Positions 20,313-29,634 of a stretch of 64,000 nucleotides of DNA are shown here, piece after piece. Source of the stretch: Microbacterium gallinarum (GTDB lineage: Bacteria; Actinomycetota; Actinomycetes; Actinomycetales; Microbacteriaceae); the NCBI RefSeq assembly GCF_014837165.1, contig NZ_JACSPM010000001.1:1-64000 (forward strand), given 5' to 3'. A model generated the notes under the pieces. That model ran no database searches. It saw nothing but the letters and a program-made list of their open reading frames with translations, and was not told the DNA's origin. The position numbers were made by a program, and so were the translations under genes. The first letter of the stretch is position 1. Each line of letters begins with the position of its first letter.

Positions 20313-20954
20313 ATGGGCAGCGACCACTACTTCAGTGCTACGCCCGCCAGTCCCGAGAATCTCCGTCGCGTCCGCGTCGTGCTCGCCGGCCGGGAGGTCG
20401 AGGTGACGACGGCGGGCGGGGTGTTCAGCCCCGATCACGTGGATTCGGGCACCGGCGTGCTGCTCTCGAACACTCCCCCGCCGCCACCCGGCGGGAACCT
20501 GCTCGATCTCGGGGCCGGTTGGGGTCCGATCGCGTTGAGCCTCGCCCTGGAGTCGCCCCACGCGACCGTCTGGGCGGTCGATGTGAACGAACGCGCCCTG
20601 GACCTGGTACGGCGCAACGCCGAGGCGCTGGGCCTCTCGAACATCAACGCCGTCCTGCCCGATGATGTTCCCGACGACGTCGTCTTCCGCACGATCCGCT
20701 CGAACCCCCCGATCCGCGTCGGCAAGCACGAGCTGCACGGCCTGCTCGAACGCTGGATCCCGCGGCTCGACGAGCGCGCCGACGCGTGGCTCGTCGTGCA
20801 GCGCAACCTGGGGTCGGACTCGCTGCAGCGCTGGCTCGCCGCGACCTTCGAGCGGGGCTACAGCGTGCAGCGCGCGGCGACCGGCCGCGGCTTCCGCGTG
20901 ATCAAGGTGCGCCGCCACGGCTCGCCACCGAGCGAGCCGATCGACCTGCCCTGA
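20313..20954 (+). CDS. Class I SAM-dependent methyltransferase, RsmC-like
   Basis: A 213-residue methyltransferase of the MTS (methyltransferase small) group. SAM-binding motif I is LLDLGAGWGPIALSLALE, and the catalytic motif is NPPIRVGK, as in RsmC-type enzymes that methylate guanine N2 of 16S rRNA. It corresponds only to the C-terminal half of E. coli RsmC, so the substrate remains uncertain. ATG at 20313 has TAGGCT 8 nt upstream (20299-20304). It ends 6 bp from the convergent dapF end. Confidence 0.83.
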   Translation: MGSDHYFSATPASPENLRRVRVVLAGREVEVTTAGGVFSPDHVDSGTGVLLSNTPPPPPGGNLLDLGAGWGPIALSLALESPHATVWAVDVNERALDLVRRNAEALGLSNINAVLPDDVPDDVVFRTIRSNPPIRVGKHELHGLLERWIPRLDERADAWLVVQRNLGSDSLQRWLAATFERGYSVQRAATGRGFRVIKVRRHGSPPSEPIDLP

Positions 20955-20960
20955 ACCGCT

Positions 20961-21833
20961 TCAGGCGAGGGTGACCTCGCCCGAGTACACGAGCGTCGCC
21001 GGTCCGGAGAGCAGCACGTGCCGCTCGCCGTCGATCTCGGGCACGCGCACCCCGAGCGTGCCCCCGGGCACCTCGACGCTCCAGTGGTCGGGAGCCGCGG
21101 GTCCTGCCCAGTGCCGCACCGCCAGCGCCGCGGCCGCCACGCCGGTGCCGCAGCTGAGCGTCTCGCCCACGCCGCGCTCGAAGACGCGCATGCGGATGGA
21201 GCCGACGCCATCGCGCACGAGCGGGTCGCTCGGCACGACGAACTCGACGTTCGCGCCGTGCGGCGGCTCGGGGTGCAGCTGCGGCAGCACTCCGAGGTCG
21301 AGGGCTTCGAGTTCGCGATGGTCGGGCAGGGCCACCACGATGTGGGGGTTGCCGACGTCGATGCCGAGGCCCGGACGGGGAGCCCCGATGCCCCGCGCGC
21401 GGACGAGCACATCGTCCTGTTCGATGCGCCACGGTCCGAGGTCGACCTCGAAGCCGAGCTCGCTGCGGGTGAGCGTCTTCACGCCGGCGCGTGTGGCGAT
21501 CCGAAGCGGACCCTCGTCCAGCGTCGCCCAGCCGACCTCGGCCAGATAGCGGGCGAACACGCGGATGCCGTTGCCGCACATCTCGGCGCGGGAGCCGTCG
21601 GCGTTGCGGTAGTCCATGAACCACTCGACACCGGATGCCGCGGCCTCGGCGCCCTCATCGATGGCGGCAGCGCGCACGACGCGCAGGATCCCGTCACCGC
21701 CGATGCCGAACCGTCGATCGCACAGGACGGCGACCTGGTCGTCGGAGAGATCGAGGTCACCGTCGCGGTCGGGGACGATCACGAAGTCGTTGCCGGTGCC
21801 GTGACCTTTGGTGAACGCGATCGTCTGCGGCAT
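20961..21833 (-). CDS. dapF: Diaminopimelate epimerase
   Basis: A 290-residue cofactor-free racemase that interconverts LL- and meso-diaminopimelate. The two catalytic cysteines are in the duplicated motifs [11 protein letters not shown] and [11 protein letters not shown]. The N-terminus [15 protein letters not shown] is canonical. ATG at 21833 has TAGACT 6 nt upstream (21840-21845), leaderless type. Works in the same pathway as dapA and dapB further along. Confidence 0.95.
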   Translation of the reverse strand: MPQTIAFTKGHGTGNDFVIVPDRDGDLDLSDDQVAVLCDRRFGIGGDGILRVVRAAAIDEGAEAAASGVEWFMDYRNADGSRAEMCGNGIRVFARYLAEVGWATLDEGPLRIATRAGVKTLTRSELGFEVDLGPWRIEQDDVLVRARGIGAPRPGLGIDVGNPHIVVALPDHRELEALDLGVLPQLHPEPPHGANVEFVVPSDPLVRDGVGSIRMRVFERGVGETLSCGTGVAAAALAVRHWAGPAAPDHWSVEVPGGTLGVRVPEIDGERHVLLSGPATLVYSGEVTLA

Positions 21834-21861
21834 CGTCCCAGTCTATGGGCGCAGCCCTGGG

Positions 21862-22284
21862 TCAGTCGGCGATGAGGCGCTTGCCCGTCGCCCAGGTCTC
21901 GAACGTCTCGAAGCCGAGCGCCTCGTAGAACCCCTGCGCAATGTCGTTGTCGGGCCGCACCATGAGCTGCACTTTCGGGCATCCCATGTCGAGCAGCAGC
22001 GCCTCCGCCCGTTCCACGAGCGAACGCGCGATGCCCTGCCCGCGGCGGGCCGGATCGCTCGCGAGGTAGTAGAGCCAGCCGCGATGACCGTCGTAGCCGG
22101 CCATCACCGTGCCGACCATGTCGGCGCCGTCGACCGCGACGAGGAACAGCTCGGGCTGGACCTTCAGCTTGCGGCTGATGTCCTGGTACGGGTTGTTCCA
22201 CGGCCGGGTGAGTTTCGTCGCCTGCCACAGCGAGACGACTGCTTCGGTGTCGGGAAGTTGGAAGGCCCGGATCGCGACAGTCAT
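21862..22284 (-). CDS. GNAT acetyltransferase, YpeA-like
   Basis: A 140-residue Gcn5-related N-acetyltransferase. The acetyl-CoA loop is in [20 protein letters not shown], and [14 protein letters not shown] is the typical final strand-helix. [18 protein letters not shown] resembles the YpeA group. ATG at 22284 overlaps the miaA stop (22281), so it is co-translated with miaA. The substrate is unknown. Confidence 0.85.
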   Translation of the reverse strand: MTVAIRAFQLPDTEAVVSLWQATKLTRPWNNPYQDISRKLKVQPELFLVAVDGADMVGTVMAGYDGHRGWLYYLASDPARRGQGIARSLVERAEALLLDMGCPKVQLMVRPDNDIAQGFYEALGFETFETWATGKRLIAD

Positions 22285-23216
22285 GCCGTCGAGTCTGCCA
22301 GGTCGGCGGCATCCGCTCCCGGAGTCGTCCACAAGACGCCGCCGTAGCGCTTGAACCACGACACCTGCCGGCGCGCGTAGCGGCGCGTGAGCGCCTGCGT
22401 CTCGGCGATCGCCTCGGCCTCGGTCATCTCGCCGTGCAGCTGGGCCAGGGCTTGCGCGTAGCCGATGGCCCGCCGTGCCGTGACGCCGCGCTCGAGCCCG
22501 GCATCGCGCAGCGACTCGACCTCGGCGAGGAGGCCATTGCGCCACATCCCCTCCACCCGCGCGTCGAGGCGCGCGACGAGTTCGTCGCGCGGAACGGCGA
22601 CGCCGACGATCGCGGTGTCCTCGCGCCAGAGCACGGGCTCGTCGGGCAGCGCGGCGCCGTGGGTGCGCTCCCCCATCTCGAGCACCTCCAGCGCGCGGAC
22701 GACCCTGCGGCCGTTGCGGGGGTCGACGCGCTCCGCCGTGGCGGGGTCGAGCTCGCGCAGGCGGGCGAACAGCGCGCCCGGCCCCGACGCCTCGAGCTCC
22801 GCTTCCAGACGCTCCCGCACGGCGCGATCCCGCGGCGGGAACCGGAAGTCGAACAGCACGCTCGAGACGTACAGGCCCGAGCCTCCGACGAGGATGGCGT
22901 CGGCGCCGCGGCCGTGGATCTCGTCGATCACGGCGCGTGCGGTCGTCTGATACCAGGCGACCGCGGCGTCCTCGGTCGGGTCGAGGACGTCGAAGAGGTG
23001 ATGAGGGATGCCGCGCCGCTCCGATTCCGGCAGCTTGGCGGTGCCGATGTCCATGCCGCGGTACAGCTGCATCGCGTCGGCATTGACGATCTCGGCTCGA
23101 CCGCCGCGCGCGACGATCGCCTCGGCGAGGTCGAGCGACAGGGCAGTCTTGCCGGTTCCGGTCGCGCCGACGACCGCCCACAGGCGCGGCGGGCGCGGGT
23201 GCGCGGCGGCGGTCAC
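22281..23216 (-). CDS. miaA: tRNA dimethylallyltransferase
   Basis: A 311-residue enzyme that adds dimethylallyl to N6 of A37 in tRNAs reading UNN codons, the substrate for MiaB. P-loop [36 protein letters not shown], the insertion with FDFRFPPRD, and [13 protein letters not shown] near the end mark the family. The GTG start (23216) overlaps the miaB stop as GTGA. A longer in-frame ATG reading lacks homology in its extra 35 residues. Confidence 0.94.
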   Translation of the reverse strand: MTAAAHPRPPRLWAVVGATGTGKTALSLDLAEAIVARGGRAEIVNADAMQLYRGMDIGTAKLPESERRGIPHHLFDVLDPTEDAAVAWYQTTARAVIDEIHGRGADAILVGGSGLYVSSVLFDFRFPPRDRAVRERLEAELEASGPGALFARLRELDPATAERVDPRNGRRVVRALEVLEMGERTHGAALPDEPVLWREDTAIVGVAVPRDELVARLDARVEGMWRNGLLAEVESLRDAGLERGVTARRAIGYAQALAQLHGEMTEAEAIAETQALTRRYARRQVSWFKRYGGVLWTTPGADAADLADSTA

Positions 23217-24763
23217 ACCCCGATGCGCAGCGTCGGGAGCCCCAGCGAGACGGCGCGCGGCGCACCGGCCTCGCCGGCGGGAGCCGGAACACCGCACGAC
23301 TCGGCCTGCGTGCGATCCCACGCGTCACCGGACCGCGTGCGGCGGATGCGCAGCGGCGCCCCGTCGGGGCTGTCGGCCAGCAGGTGGAACGGCGCGCCGT
23401 GCGTCACGGTCACCGACACGACGTCACCCGGACGCGGGAGGTCGGAGCCCTCGGGCACCTCGAAGTGCACGAGCCGGTTGTCTTCGGCGCGGCCGGTGAG
23501 GCGGTGGGTCGCGGCATCCTTCTTGCCCTCGCCGGTCGAGACGAGCACCTGCAGCTCGCGCCCGACCTGCTTCTGGTTCTCCTCGAGCGAGATGCGCTCC
23601 TGAAGCGCGACGAGGCGCTCGTAGCGCTCCTGCACGACGGCCTTCGGCACCTGGTCGGGCATCGTGGCCGCCGGGGTGCCCTCGCGGATCGAGTACTGGA
23701 AGGTGAAGGCACTTGCGAACCGCGCCTGCTCGACGACCCGCATCGTGTCTTCGAAGTCCTCGTCGGTCTCGCCCGGGAAGCCGACGATGATGTCGGTCGA
23801 GATGGCCGCGTTCGGGATGCGCGCGCGCACGCGGTCGAGGATGCCGAGGAACTTCGCGCTGCGGTACGAGCGGCGCATCGCCTTGAGGATGCGGTCGCTG
23901 CCCGACTGGAGCGGCATGTGCAGCTGCGGCATGACGGCGGGCGTCTCGACCATCGCCTCGATGACGTCGTCCGTGAATGCCGCCGGGTGCGGACTGGTGA
24001 AGCGGATGCGCTCGAGTCCGGGGATCTCGCCGGCCGCGCGGAGCAGCTTGCCGAACGCCTGCCGGTCGCCGAACTCCACTCCGTAGGAGTTGACGTTCTG
24101 GCCGAGGAGGGTGACCTCCATCGCGCCGTCCTCGACGAGGAGCCGGATCTCGTTCAGGATGTCGCCCGGTCGGCGGTCCTTCTCTTTGCCGCGCAGGCTC
24201 GGGACGATGCAGAACGTGCAGGTGTTGTTGCACCCGACCGAGATCGACACCCAGCCGCTGTACACGCTGTCGCGCTTGGTGGGCAGCGTCGAGGGGAAGA
24301 CCTCGAGCGACTCGAGGATCTCGAGCTCGGCCTCGCCGTTGTGACGGGCGCGCTCGAGCAGGCTCGGGAGCGACCCCATGTTGTGCGTGCCGAAGACGAC
24401 ATCCACCCAGGGCGCCTTCTCCTGGACGGTGTCCTTGTCCATCTGGGCGAGGCAGCCGCCCACGGCGATCTGCATGCCCTCACGCTTGTCTTTGCGCGAC
24501 TTCAGATGGCCGAGCGTCCCGTAGAGCTTGCCGGCCGCGTTGTCACGCACCGCGCAGGTGTTGATGACGACGACGTCGGCTTCCTCGCCGACCTCGGCGC
24601 GCACGTAGCCAGCGCTCTCGAGCGAGCCGGACAGCCGCTCCGAGTCGTGCACGTTCATCTGGCAGCCGAAGGTGCGCACCTCGTAGGTGCGGGCCTTGCC
24701 GTCGGCGTCGCGCGCCGCGTCGGAGGGCGCGATGAGTGTCGGGAGTGGGGACGGCATGGTCAT
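23213..24763 (-). CDS. miaB: tRNA-2-methylthio-N6-dimethylallyladenosine synthase
   Basis: A radical-SAM methylthiotransferase that converts i6A37 to ms2i6A37 in tRNA. The UPF0004 domain ([30 protein letters not shown]) supplies three cysteines for one cluster. The radical-SAM motif is CNNTCTFC. The TRAM domain is C-terminal, followed by about 65 extra residues rich in Arg and Asp. Start is uncertain: ATG at 24763 (516 residues), with TAGAAT 10 nt upstream, or ATG at 24775 that lies within that TAGAATG. First gene of miaB-miaA-GNAT. Confidence 0.93.
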   Translation of the reverse strand: MTMPSPLPTLIAPSDAARDADGKARTYEVRTFGCQMNVHDSERLSGSLESAGYVRAEVGEEADVVVINTCAVRDNAAGKLYGTLGHLKSRKDKREGMQIAVGGCLAQMDKDTVQEKAPWVDVVFGTHNMGSLPSLLERARHNGEAELEILESLEVFPSTLPTKRDSVYSGWVSISVGCNNTCTFCIVPSLRGKEKDRRPGDILNEIRLLVEDGAMEVTLLGQNVNSYGVEFGDRQAFGKLLRAAGEIPGLERIRFTSPHPAAFTDDVIEAMVETPAVMPQLHMPLQSGSDRILKAMRRSYRSAKFLGILDRVRARIPNAAISTDIIVGFPGETDEDFEDTMRVVEQARFASAFTFQYSIREGTPAATMPDQVPKAVVQERYERLVALQERISLEENQKQVGRELQVLVSTGEGKKDAATHRLTGRAEDNRLVHFEVPEGSDLPRPGDVVSVTVTHGAPFHLLADSPDGAPLRIRRTRSGDAWDRTQAESCGVPAPAGEAGAPRAVSLGLPTLRIGV

Positions 24764-24802
24764 GATGCGTGCCATTCTACGAGCCGCTCGTGTGAGTCGA
24801 GT

Positions 24803-25555
24803 TCAGTCGGAGTGGCTCGCCTCAGGGCGCGCGAGTCCGCGAAACGGGTCAGCCAGGCGTTCGAACTCCGCGCGATCCGCGGCCGCGATCGTCTGTATGC
24901 CATAGAACAGCGAGATTCCGCTGACGAGCCAGCCGTTCTGCTCAGCCTCGGCGAGGGCTTGGTCGTCTCGGCGCGCGTCCTGCACGGTGACGGTCATGAA
25001 CTCGCCGTTCGCGAAGAAGTCGATCGACCGCATCCAGTGCGAGGTTTCGACCGGGTCGTCGTCGACGGCGGGGACGTCGGAGCGGCGGATGCCCCACTCG
25101 GCAAGCTCTCGCTCGGCGGCGTCGAGGATGCCCTGCCACACCTCCGGCGGCAGTTCCGCTTCGGCTTCCCAGTTCGCGGAGTTGTACACCTGCAGCATCG
25201 ACGTGCCGCCGTAGCCGTTCCCGCCGTAGGGGTACCAGCCCTCCGGGCCGGTGGAGTGCCAGTCGAAATCCCCTGTCCGGCCGAGCGCCGCCTCGATCCC
25301 CTCCGCCACGGCTTCGCGCACCTCGGGCCAGTGATCGTCGATCTCCTCCACCGAGGGCAGCGCCAGGACATCATCCGCATCGGTGTAGGCGTCGGCGGGA
25401 TAGTCGCGCCAGTCGACCGTGACCACATCGCCGTCGGCGCCGCGATAGGTGGTGGTCGGCGAGGACGCGCAGCCGGCGAGCACCACCGCGGCCGTCAGGC
25501 CCACCAGCACGGGGATGAGCCGCCGCGAGAGCGGGAGGGCAGGGTCGGTGGTCAT
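24803..25555 (-). CDS. Lipoprotein of unknown function
   Basis: A 250-residue predicted lipoprotein. The signal peptide (residues 1-26) ends with lipobox VLAGC. The mature part is acidic and Trp/Tyr-rich, with a Gly/Tyr patch (YPYGGNGYGGTS) and a conserved-looking MRSIDFFANGEFMTVTVQDAR. I do not recognise the family. ATG at 25555 has TAGGCT 7 nt upstream (25563-25568). It lies between miaB and recX on the same strand but has its own promoter. Confidence 0.72.
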   Translation of the reverse strand: MTTDPALPLSRRLIPVLVGLTAAVVLAGCASSPTTTYRGADGDVVTVDWRDYPADAYTDADDVLALPSVEEIDDHWPEVREAVAEGIEAALGRTGDFDWHSTGPEGWYPYGGNGYGGTSMLQVYNSANWEAEAELPPEVWQGILDAAERELAEWGIRRSDVPAVDDDPVETSHWMRSIDFFANGEFMTVTVQDARRDDQALAEAEQNGWLVSGISLFYGIQTIAAADRAEFERLADPFRGLARPEASHSD

Positions 25556-25649
25556 CGCGGCCAGCCTAAGCCGCGCCCGGCTGCCGCCCGCAGCGCGCGA
25601 AGAGTGTTCCCAGGTTCTGTGGCGCCGCTCCCCCGGGCGGACCGGGCGA

Positions 25650-26471
25650 TCAGACGAACCGCACTCCGCCGCCCGAGCCACGAGACCCCTCGTCGAGGGC
25701 GATGCGCGCGGCGGTCATCGCGAGAGAGCCGTACCCTCTCCGCGCCAGCTGACCTGTGAGCCGACGGAGTGCCGTGTCGCGGTCGAGGCTCTGGAGCGAG
25801 CGAGCCTTGCTGCGCGCGAACTCGAGTGCCCGCTCGAGATCGTCGTCAGGCAGCTCCGCCAGAGCCACGTCTGCCACCTCGCGCGGGATGCCTCGCTTGG
25901 CGAGCGTCTGCGCGATCGCCTGACGACCCTGACACTTGCGGTCGGCGCCCGCATGGATGAGCTGGTCGGCGAGCGCTGCGTCGTCGAGATAGCCGTACTC
26001 GTCCATCTGCGCGATGAGATGGTCGACTTCTGCGGCGTCGAGCGAGTACTCGCGAAGAACGCCTCGAGCCTCCGAGACCGACAGCGACCGGGTGCGCAGC
26101 TTCTTGAGCAGCACCTTCTCGGCGAGCTCGAGGTTCTCGGCATGCTCGCTGTCGACGGACGGACCGAGCTGCGGGCGGTCGTCGGCCCACGTCGGGTGCC
26201 ATGCCTCCGCGACGCCACCCGCCGCGACGTCGGTGAGCGAGTCGTCGCTCGACGAATCGACGCTGACCACGTCGTCGAGCTCGGCCGCGACGTCGCCCTC
26301 TCCGTGCGCGCCGGCGTCCGATAGCGCGCGGTCCACGTCACCGGACGCGACGTCCACGTCACCGGACGCCGGTCGGGTTCGGGTCGGCCGCGGGGCGGTC
26401 GGAACCGGTCCGCCGAAGAGAGGGATCACGGGGGCGAGCGTGTCGCGCTCGCCCCCGTCATCGTGACGCAT
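25650..26471 (-). CDS. recX: RecA regulator RecX
   Basis: A 273-residue RecX, which binds RecA filaments and modulates strand exchange. The C-terminal 155 residues carry the three-helix repeats: LLKKLRTRSLSVSEARGVL, QMDEYGYLDDAALADQLIHA and LAKRGIPREVADVAL. The first 115 residues are an acidic, low-complexity actinobacterial extension that includes a short tandem duplication (ASGDVDV/ASGDVDR, 26331-26372). ATG at 26471 starts 1 nt after the recA stop, so it is in one operon with recA. Confidence 0.93.
   Translation of the reverse strand: MRHDDGGERDTLAPVIPLFGGPVPTAPRPTRTRPASGDVDVASGDVDRALSDAGAHGEGDVAAELDDVVSVDSSSDDSLTDVAAGGVAEAWHPTWADDRPQLGPSVDSEHAENLELAEKVLLKKLRTRSLSVSEARGVLREYSLDAAEVDHLIAQMDEYGYLDDAALADQLIHAGADRKCQGRQAIAQTLAKRGIPREVADVALAELPDDDLERALEFARSKARSLQSLDRDTALRRLTGQLARRGYGSLAMTAARIALDEGSRGSGGGVRFV
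26331..26372. repeat. 21-bp tandem duplication inside recX
   Basis: Two copies of a 21-bp unit (18 leading bases identical) encode a seven-residue acidic repeat in the disordered RecX N-terminus. It is in frame and looks like a small replication-slippage product. Confidence 0.8.
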
Positions 26472-26472
26472 G

Positions 26473-27522
26473 TCAGGCCGGGCGGCGCGCGGCCAGATCG
26501 TCGGCCGGCGCCTCGACGGCCTTCGGCTGACCGATGCCGAGCTTCGCCTTGATCTTCGACTCGATCTCGGCCGCGGTGTCGGCGTTCTTGATCAGGAAGT
26601 TGCGGGCGTTCTCCTTGCCCTGGCCGAGCTGCTCGCCGTCGTAGGTGTACCAGGCGCCAGACTTCTTCACGATGCCGTGCTCGACACCGAAGTCGATGAG
26701 GCTGCCTTCCCGCGAGATGCCGACGCCGTAGAGGATGTCGAACTCGGCCTGCTTGAACGGCGGGGCCATCTTGTTCTTGACGACCTTGACGCGCGTGCGG
26801 TTTCCGACCGCGTCGGTGCCGTCTTTCAGGGTCTCGATGCGGCGGATGTCGAGGCGTACCGAAGCGTAGAACTTCAGCGCCTTTCCACCGGCGGTGGTCT
26901 CGGGCGAGCCGAAGAAGACGCCGATCTTCTCACGCAGCTGGTTGATGAAGATCATGGTGGTGTTGGTCTGGTTGAGGCCACCGGTGAGCTTGCGAAGCGC
27001 CTGCGACATGAGGCGCGCCTGCAGACCGACGTGGGAGTCGCCCATCTCACCCTCGATCTCGGCCTTCGGCACCAGTGCCGCGACGGAGTCGATCACGACG
27101 AGGTCGATCGCACCCGAGCGCACGAGCATGTCGGCGATCTCGAGCGCCTGCTCACCCGTGTCGGGCTGCGACACGAGCAGCGAGTCGATGTCGACGCCCA
27201 GCTTCTGCGCGTAGTCGGGGTCGAGCGCGTGCTCGGCGTCGATGAAGGCGGCGATGCCGCCGGCACGCTGCACGTTCGCGATGGCGTGAAGCGTGAGCGT
27301 CGTCTTACCCGACGACTCCGGGCCGTAGATCTCGATGATGCGGCCGCGGGGAAGCCCGCCGATGCCGAGGGCGACGTCGAGGGCGATCGACCCGGTGGGG
27401 ACGACCTCGACGGGTGCGCGCTCGTCGCTGCCCAGCCGCATGACCGAGCCCTTTCCGAACTGCCGGTCGATCTGGGCGAGGGCCGACTCGAGGGCCTTCT
27501 CGCGGTCAACTGCTGAGGGCAT
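26473..27522 (-). CDS. recA: Recombinase RecA
   Basis: A 349-residue RecA, the strand-exchange protein that also triggers LexA cleavage. Walker A is GPESSGKTT, Walker [11 protein letters not shown], and loop L2 contains [27 protein letters not shown]. No intein is present, in contrast to M. tuberculosis. The C-terminus is short and acidic/basic mixed. ATG at 27522; a LexA-type box is 198 bp upstream (27720-27735). Followed by recX. Confidence 0.98.
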   Translation of the reverse strand: MPSAVDREKALESALAQIDRQFGKGSVMRLGSDERAPVEVVPTGSIALDVALGIGGLPRGRIIEIYGPESSGKTTLTLHAIANVQRAGGIAAFIDAEHALDPDYAQKLGVDIDSLLVSQPDTGEQALEIADMLVRSGAIDLVVIDSVAALVPKAEIEGEMGDSHVGLQARLMSQALRKLTGGLNQTNTTMIFINQLREKIGVFFGSPETTAGGKALKFYASVRLDIRRIETLKDGTDAVGNRTRVKVVKNKMAPPFKQAEFDILYGVGISREGSLIDFGVEHGIVKKSGAWYTYDGEQLGQGKENARNFLIKNADTAAEIESKIKAKLGIGQPKAVEAPADDLAARRPA

Positions 27523-27719
27523 GACGTGCTCTTTCTGCTCGCGTTCCGTCGCCTGTAGGCTGTCGCGTTCCGGCCCCGGTGGGACGGATGCTGCGACAAG
27601 GCGTGAGGTGTCGTTCGACGCTGTTCACGCTAGGGCTGGGCTCCGACATCCGTCTTCGCTCATCCGCCGACGTGGACAGACATCCTTCGACACCTGCTGT
27701 GCAGGAGCCTACGCCGGTA

Positions 27720-27735
27720 TCGAACACTTCTTCGA
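27720..27735 (-). promoter_or_regulatory. LexA (SOS) box of recA
   Basis: TCGAACACTTCTTCGA matches the actinobacterial consensus TCGAAC-N4-GTTCGA at 11 of 12 defined bases; only the first base of the right half differs. It sits 198 bp before recA. LexA is encoded in the same window. Confidence 0.75.
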
Positions 27736-27801
27736 TGACACGCCGCGACGCGGCACCTGCCGGTTCCTGAGTAGCCGAGCGAAGCACGGCGTATCGAAGG
27801 G

Positions 27802-27817
27802 CGATGACACGCCGCGA
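27802..27817. repeat. 16-bp direct repeat near recA (second copy)
   Basis: CGATGACACGCCGCGA occurs at 27733-27748 and again here, 69 bp apart; both copies are preceded by TATCGAA within 13 bp and followed by GCGG. The second copy looks like a degenerate duplicate of the box region without the right half-site. Confidence 0.75.
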
Positions 27818-27836
27818 AGCGGGGTGCCCGAGGAGG

Positions 27837-28061
27837 TCAGCGGCGCTTGGGCTCGAGGCGTCCGACGCCATAGCGGCGGTCGGCCGGCACGTCTGTCTCC
27901 TCGCACAGGGCGAGCCAGACCTCGCGTGGCGGCACGCCGGCGGCGAGAGCCTCCGCGGCCGTGCGGGAGCCGACGCGGGAGAGCACCAGGTCCGCGATCA
28001 ACGCGCTTCCGCGACTGCCGAACTCGTCGCGCACGGCGCGTTCGAACTCACTGCGCCTCAT
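27837..28061 (-). CDS. DUF3046-family protein
   Basis: A 74-residue protein of the actinobacterial DUF3046 family, regularly found beside recA; function unknown. It is compact and mostly helical: MRRSEFERAVRDEFG, then SALIADLVLSRVGSRTAAEALAAGVPPREVWLALC. No signal peptide or Cys cluster is present. ATG at 28061 follows clgR by 21 bp, so it is probably in the clgR transcript. Confidence 0.85.
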   Translation of the reverse strand: MRRSEFERAVRDEFGSRGSALIADLVLSRVGSRTAAEALAAGVPPREVWLALCEETDVPADRRYGVGRLEPKRR

Positions 28062-28082
28062 GCGTCGGAGAACCCGCAGCGC

Positions 28083-28391
28083 TCAGCGAAGCGACAGCTC
28101 GGCGTCGACCGCGGCGACCAGGTCGTCGGGCACGACGTCGGGGAAGGTCTGCAGGCCCTCGAGCACGGAGATGCGGTCACCGACCTCGCGCATGATGGTC
28201 GAGATGGGAACATCCAGCGCCTCGGCCACGGACGCGAGGATCTCGCTGGAGGCTTCCTTCTGGCCGCGCTCCACCTCGCTCAGATAGCCGAGGGCGACAC
28301 TCGCGCGGCTCGCGACCTGACGGAGGGTGCGACCCTTCTGCTGGCGGAAATCACGAAGCACTTCGCCGATTTCTTGACGTACCAGGATCAT
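28083..28391 (-). CDS. clgR: XRE-family regulator, ClgR type
   Basis: A 102-residue DNA-binding protein. The helix-turn-helix spans residues about 8-62 (IGEVLRDFRQQKGRTLRQVA, ALGYLSEVERGQKEASSE). In Corynebacterium, Streptomyces and mycobacteria the gene at this place is ClgR, an activator of clp protease genes that is itself a Clp substrate. The C-terminus ends AELSLR. ATG at 28391 has GGAGG 9-12 nt upstream. Between cinA-type/pgsA and recA, the same context as clgR elsewhere. Targets are inferred. Confidence 0.82.
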   Translation of the reverse strand: MILVRQEIGEVLRDFRQQKGRTLRQVASRASVALGYLSEVERGQKEASSEILASVAEALDVPISTIMREVGDRISVLEGLQTFPDVVPDDLVAAVDAELSLR

Positions 28392-28535
28392 TGTGGGCCC
28401 CCTCCTCACTTCTGATTCCGCTGTCCGGGGTGGATAACAGTACCGCACCGGATGATGCCAATCTAATCCCGCGAACTGGGGAATGGGTGGGAATCACCGA
28501 ATGTAACCGAGAAGAAACCCGGTGTATTTCCGACG

Positions 28536-29012
28536 TCACCGACCGGTTGCGCGCAGCTCCGCGAGCACGAGTTCGAGCGCCCGGCGGACCGACTCGGTCC
28601 GGATGTCGGCCCGCGATCCTTCCAGACGGAACCCCGAGACTGCGCTCCCCTCCGGCGTCTCGACGGCGACGAACACCGTGCCCACAGGGTGGTCACCCTG
28701 TGGATCGGGCCCCGCGACGCCCGTCGTCGCCACTCCCACGTCGGCGCCGAGCACCCGCCGCGCGCCGGCGGCGAGCTGCTGCGCAACGGTCGCATCGACC
28801 GGTCCGGTGCCGGCGAGAAGCGCCTCATCTACGCCGAGCGCACTCGCCTTCACATCGGTGGAGTACGCCACCACGCCACCGCGCACGTACAGGGAAGCAC
28901 CGGGCACGTCGACGAGGGAGGCGACGACCAGCCCGCCGGTGAGGGACTCCGCCGTGCCGATCGTCCAGCCCCGGCGACCGAGTGCGTCGAGCACATCGGA
29001 GGCGAGCGTCAC
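28536..29012 (-). CDS. CinA-family nicotinamide-nucleotide amidohydrolase
   Basis: A 158-residue stand-alone CinA C-terminal domain (PncC type), which hydrolyses nicotinamide mononucleotide to nicotinate mononucleotide and ammonia in pyridine-nucleotide recycling. Motifs are TIGTAESLTGGLVVASLVDVPGAS, GGVVAYSTDVKASALGV and GVATTGVAGPDPQGDHPVGTVFVA. The MoCF-like N-terminal domain of full CinA is missing, which is normal for this group. GTG at 29012 overlaps the pgsA stop as GTGA. Confidence 0.9.
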   Translation of the reverse strand: MTLASDVLDALGRRGWTIGTAESLTGGLVVASLVDVPGASLYVRGGVVAYSTDVKASALGVDEALLAGTGPVDATVAQQLAAGARRVLGADVGVATTGVAGPDPQGDHPVGTVFVAVETPEGSAVSGFRLEGSRADIRTESVRRALELVLAELRATGR

Positions 29013-29581
29013 GCCGATCCCTTGGCCTTGCGTGCGCCGCGGGCCTCGGTGATCACGTAGTCGATCCCGCTGGCGATCGTCAGCAGCACGGCGATGGTCA
29101 TGGTGATGCCGTTGACCCAGAAGATCCACTCTCCGACGACCGTCCACAGCGGCAGCAGCGCGAGCGACAGGGCGATCCCCTGCGCGAGCGTCTTCAGCTT
29201 GCCCATCCACGCCGCCGCGACGACGTGATCGCTCGCGACGATGAGTCGGTGCACCGTGATGCCGACCTCGCGGATGAGCACGATGATCGTGATCCACCAC
29301 GGCAGCTCAGCGAGGATCGACAGCCCGATGAACGCGAACCCGGTGAGGACCTTGTCGGCGATCGGATCGAGGAGCTTGCCCAGGTCGGTGACGATGTGGT
29401 GCTTGCGCGCGAGATACCCGTCGATCCCGTCAGTGGCGATCGCGACGATGAAGAGCACCGCAGCCCACCAGCGCAGCGGGCCGTCCGTCCCGCCGTCGGC
29501 CAGCAGCATCCACAGGAACACCGGCGCGCACAAGATGCGCACGATCGTGATCGTGTTGGGAAGCTGCCTCGGGATCGTCAT
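29009..29581 (-). CDS. pgsA: Phosphatidylglycerophosphate synthase
   Basis: A 190-residue membrane CDP-alcohol phosphotransferase that makes phosphatidylglycerophosphate from CDP-diacylglycerol and glycerol-3-phosphate. The motif D-G-x2-A-R...G...D...D is intact: Asp51, Asp54, Arg59, Gly68, Asp72, Asp76. Five or six membrane helices are visible. ATG at 29581 has TAGGCT 6 nt upstream (29588-29593), leaderless type. Followed by the cinA-type gene. Confidence 0.93.
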   Translation of the reverse strand: MTIPRQLPNTITIVRILCAPVFLWMLLADGGTDGPLRWWAAVLFIVAIATDGIDGYLARKHHIVTDLGKLLDPIADKVLTGFAFIGLSILAELPWWITIIVLIREVGITVHRLIVASDHVVAAAWMGKLKTLAQGIALSLALLPLWTVVGEWIFWVNGITMTIAVLLTIASGIDYVITEARGARKAKGSA

Positions 29582-29634
29582 GCGCCGAGCCTATCGCCGC
29601 CGGACGGCGGGGCCCGTGCGCTGGTTGGTGCCGC

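Larger units (their letters stand above)
27523..27836. other. recA upstream region
   Basis: A 314-bp non-coding gap between recA and the DUF3046 gene. It holds the SOS box (27720-27735), a 16-bp direct repeat (27733-27748 and 27802-27817) and a repeat-like segment between the copies (about 27760-27801, containing GAGTAGCCGAGCGAAGC). No open reading frame with family similarity was found. Confidence 0.7.
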
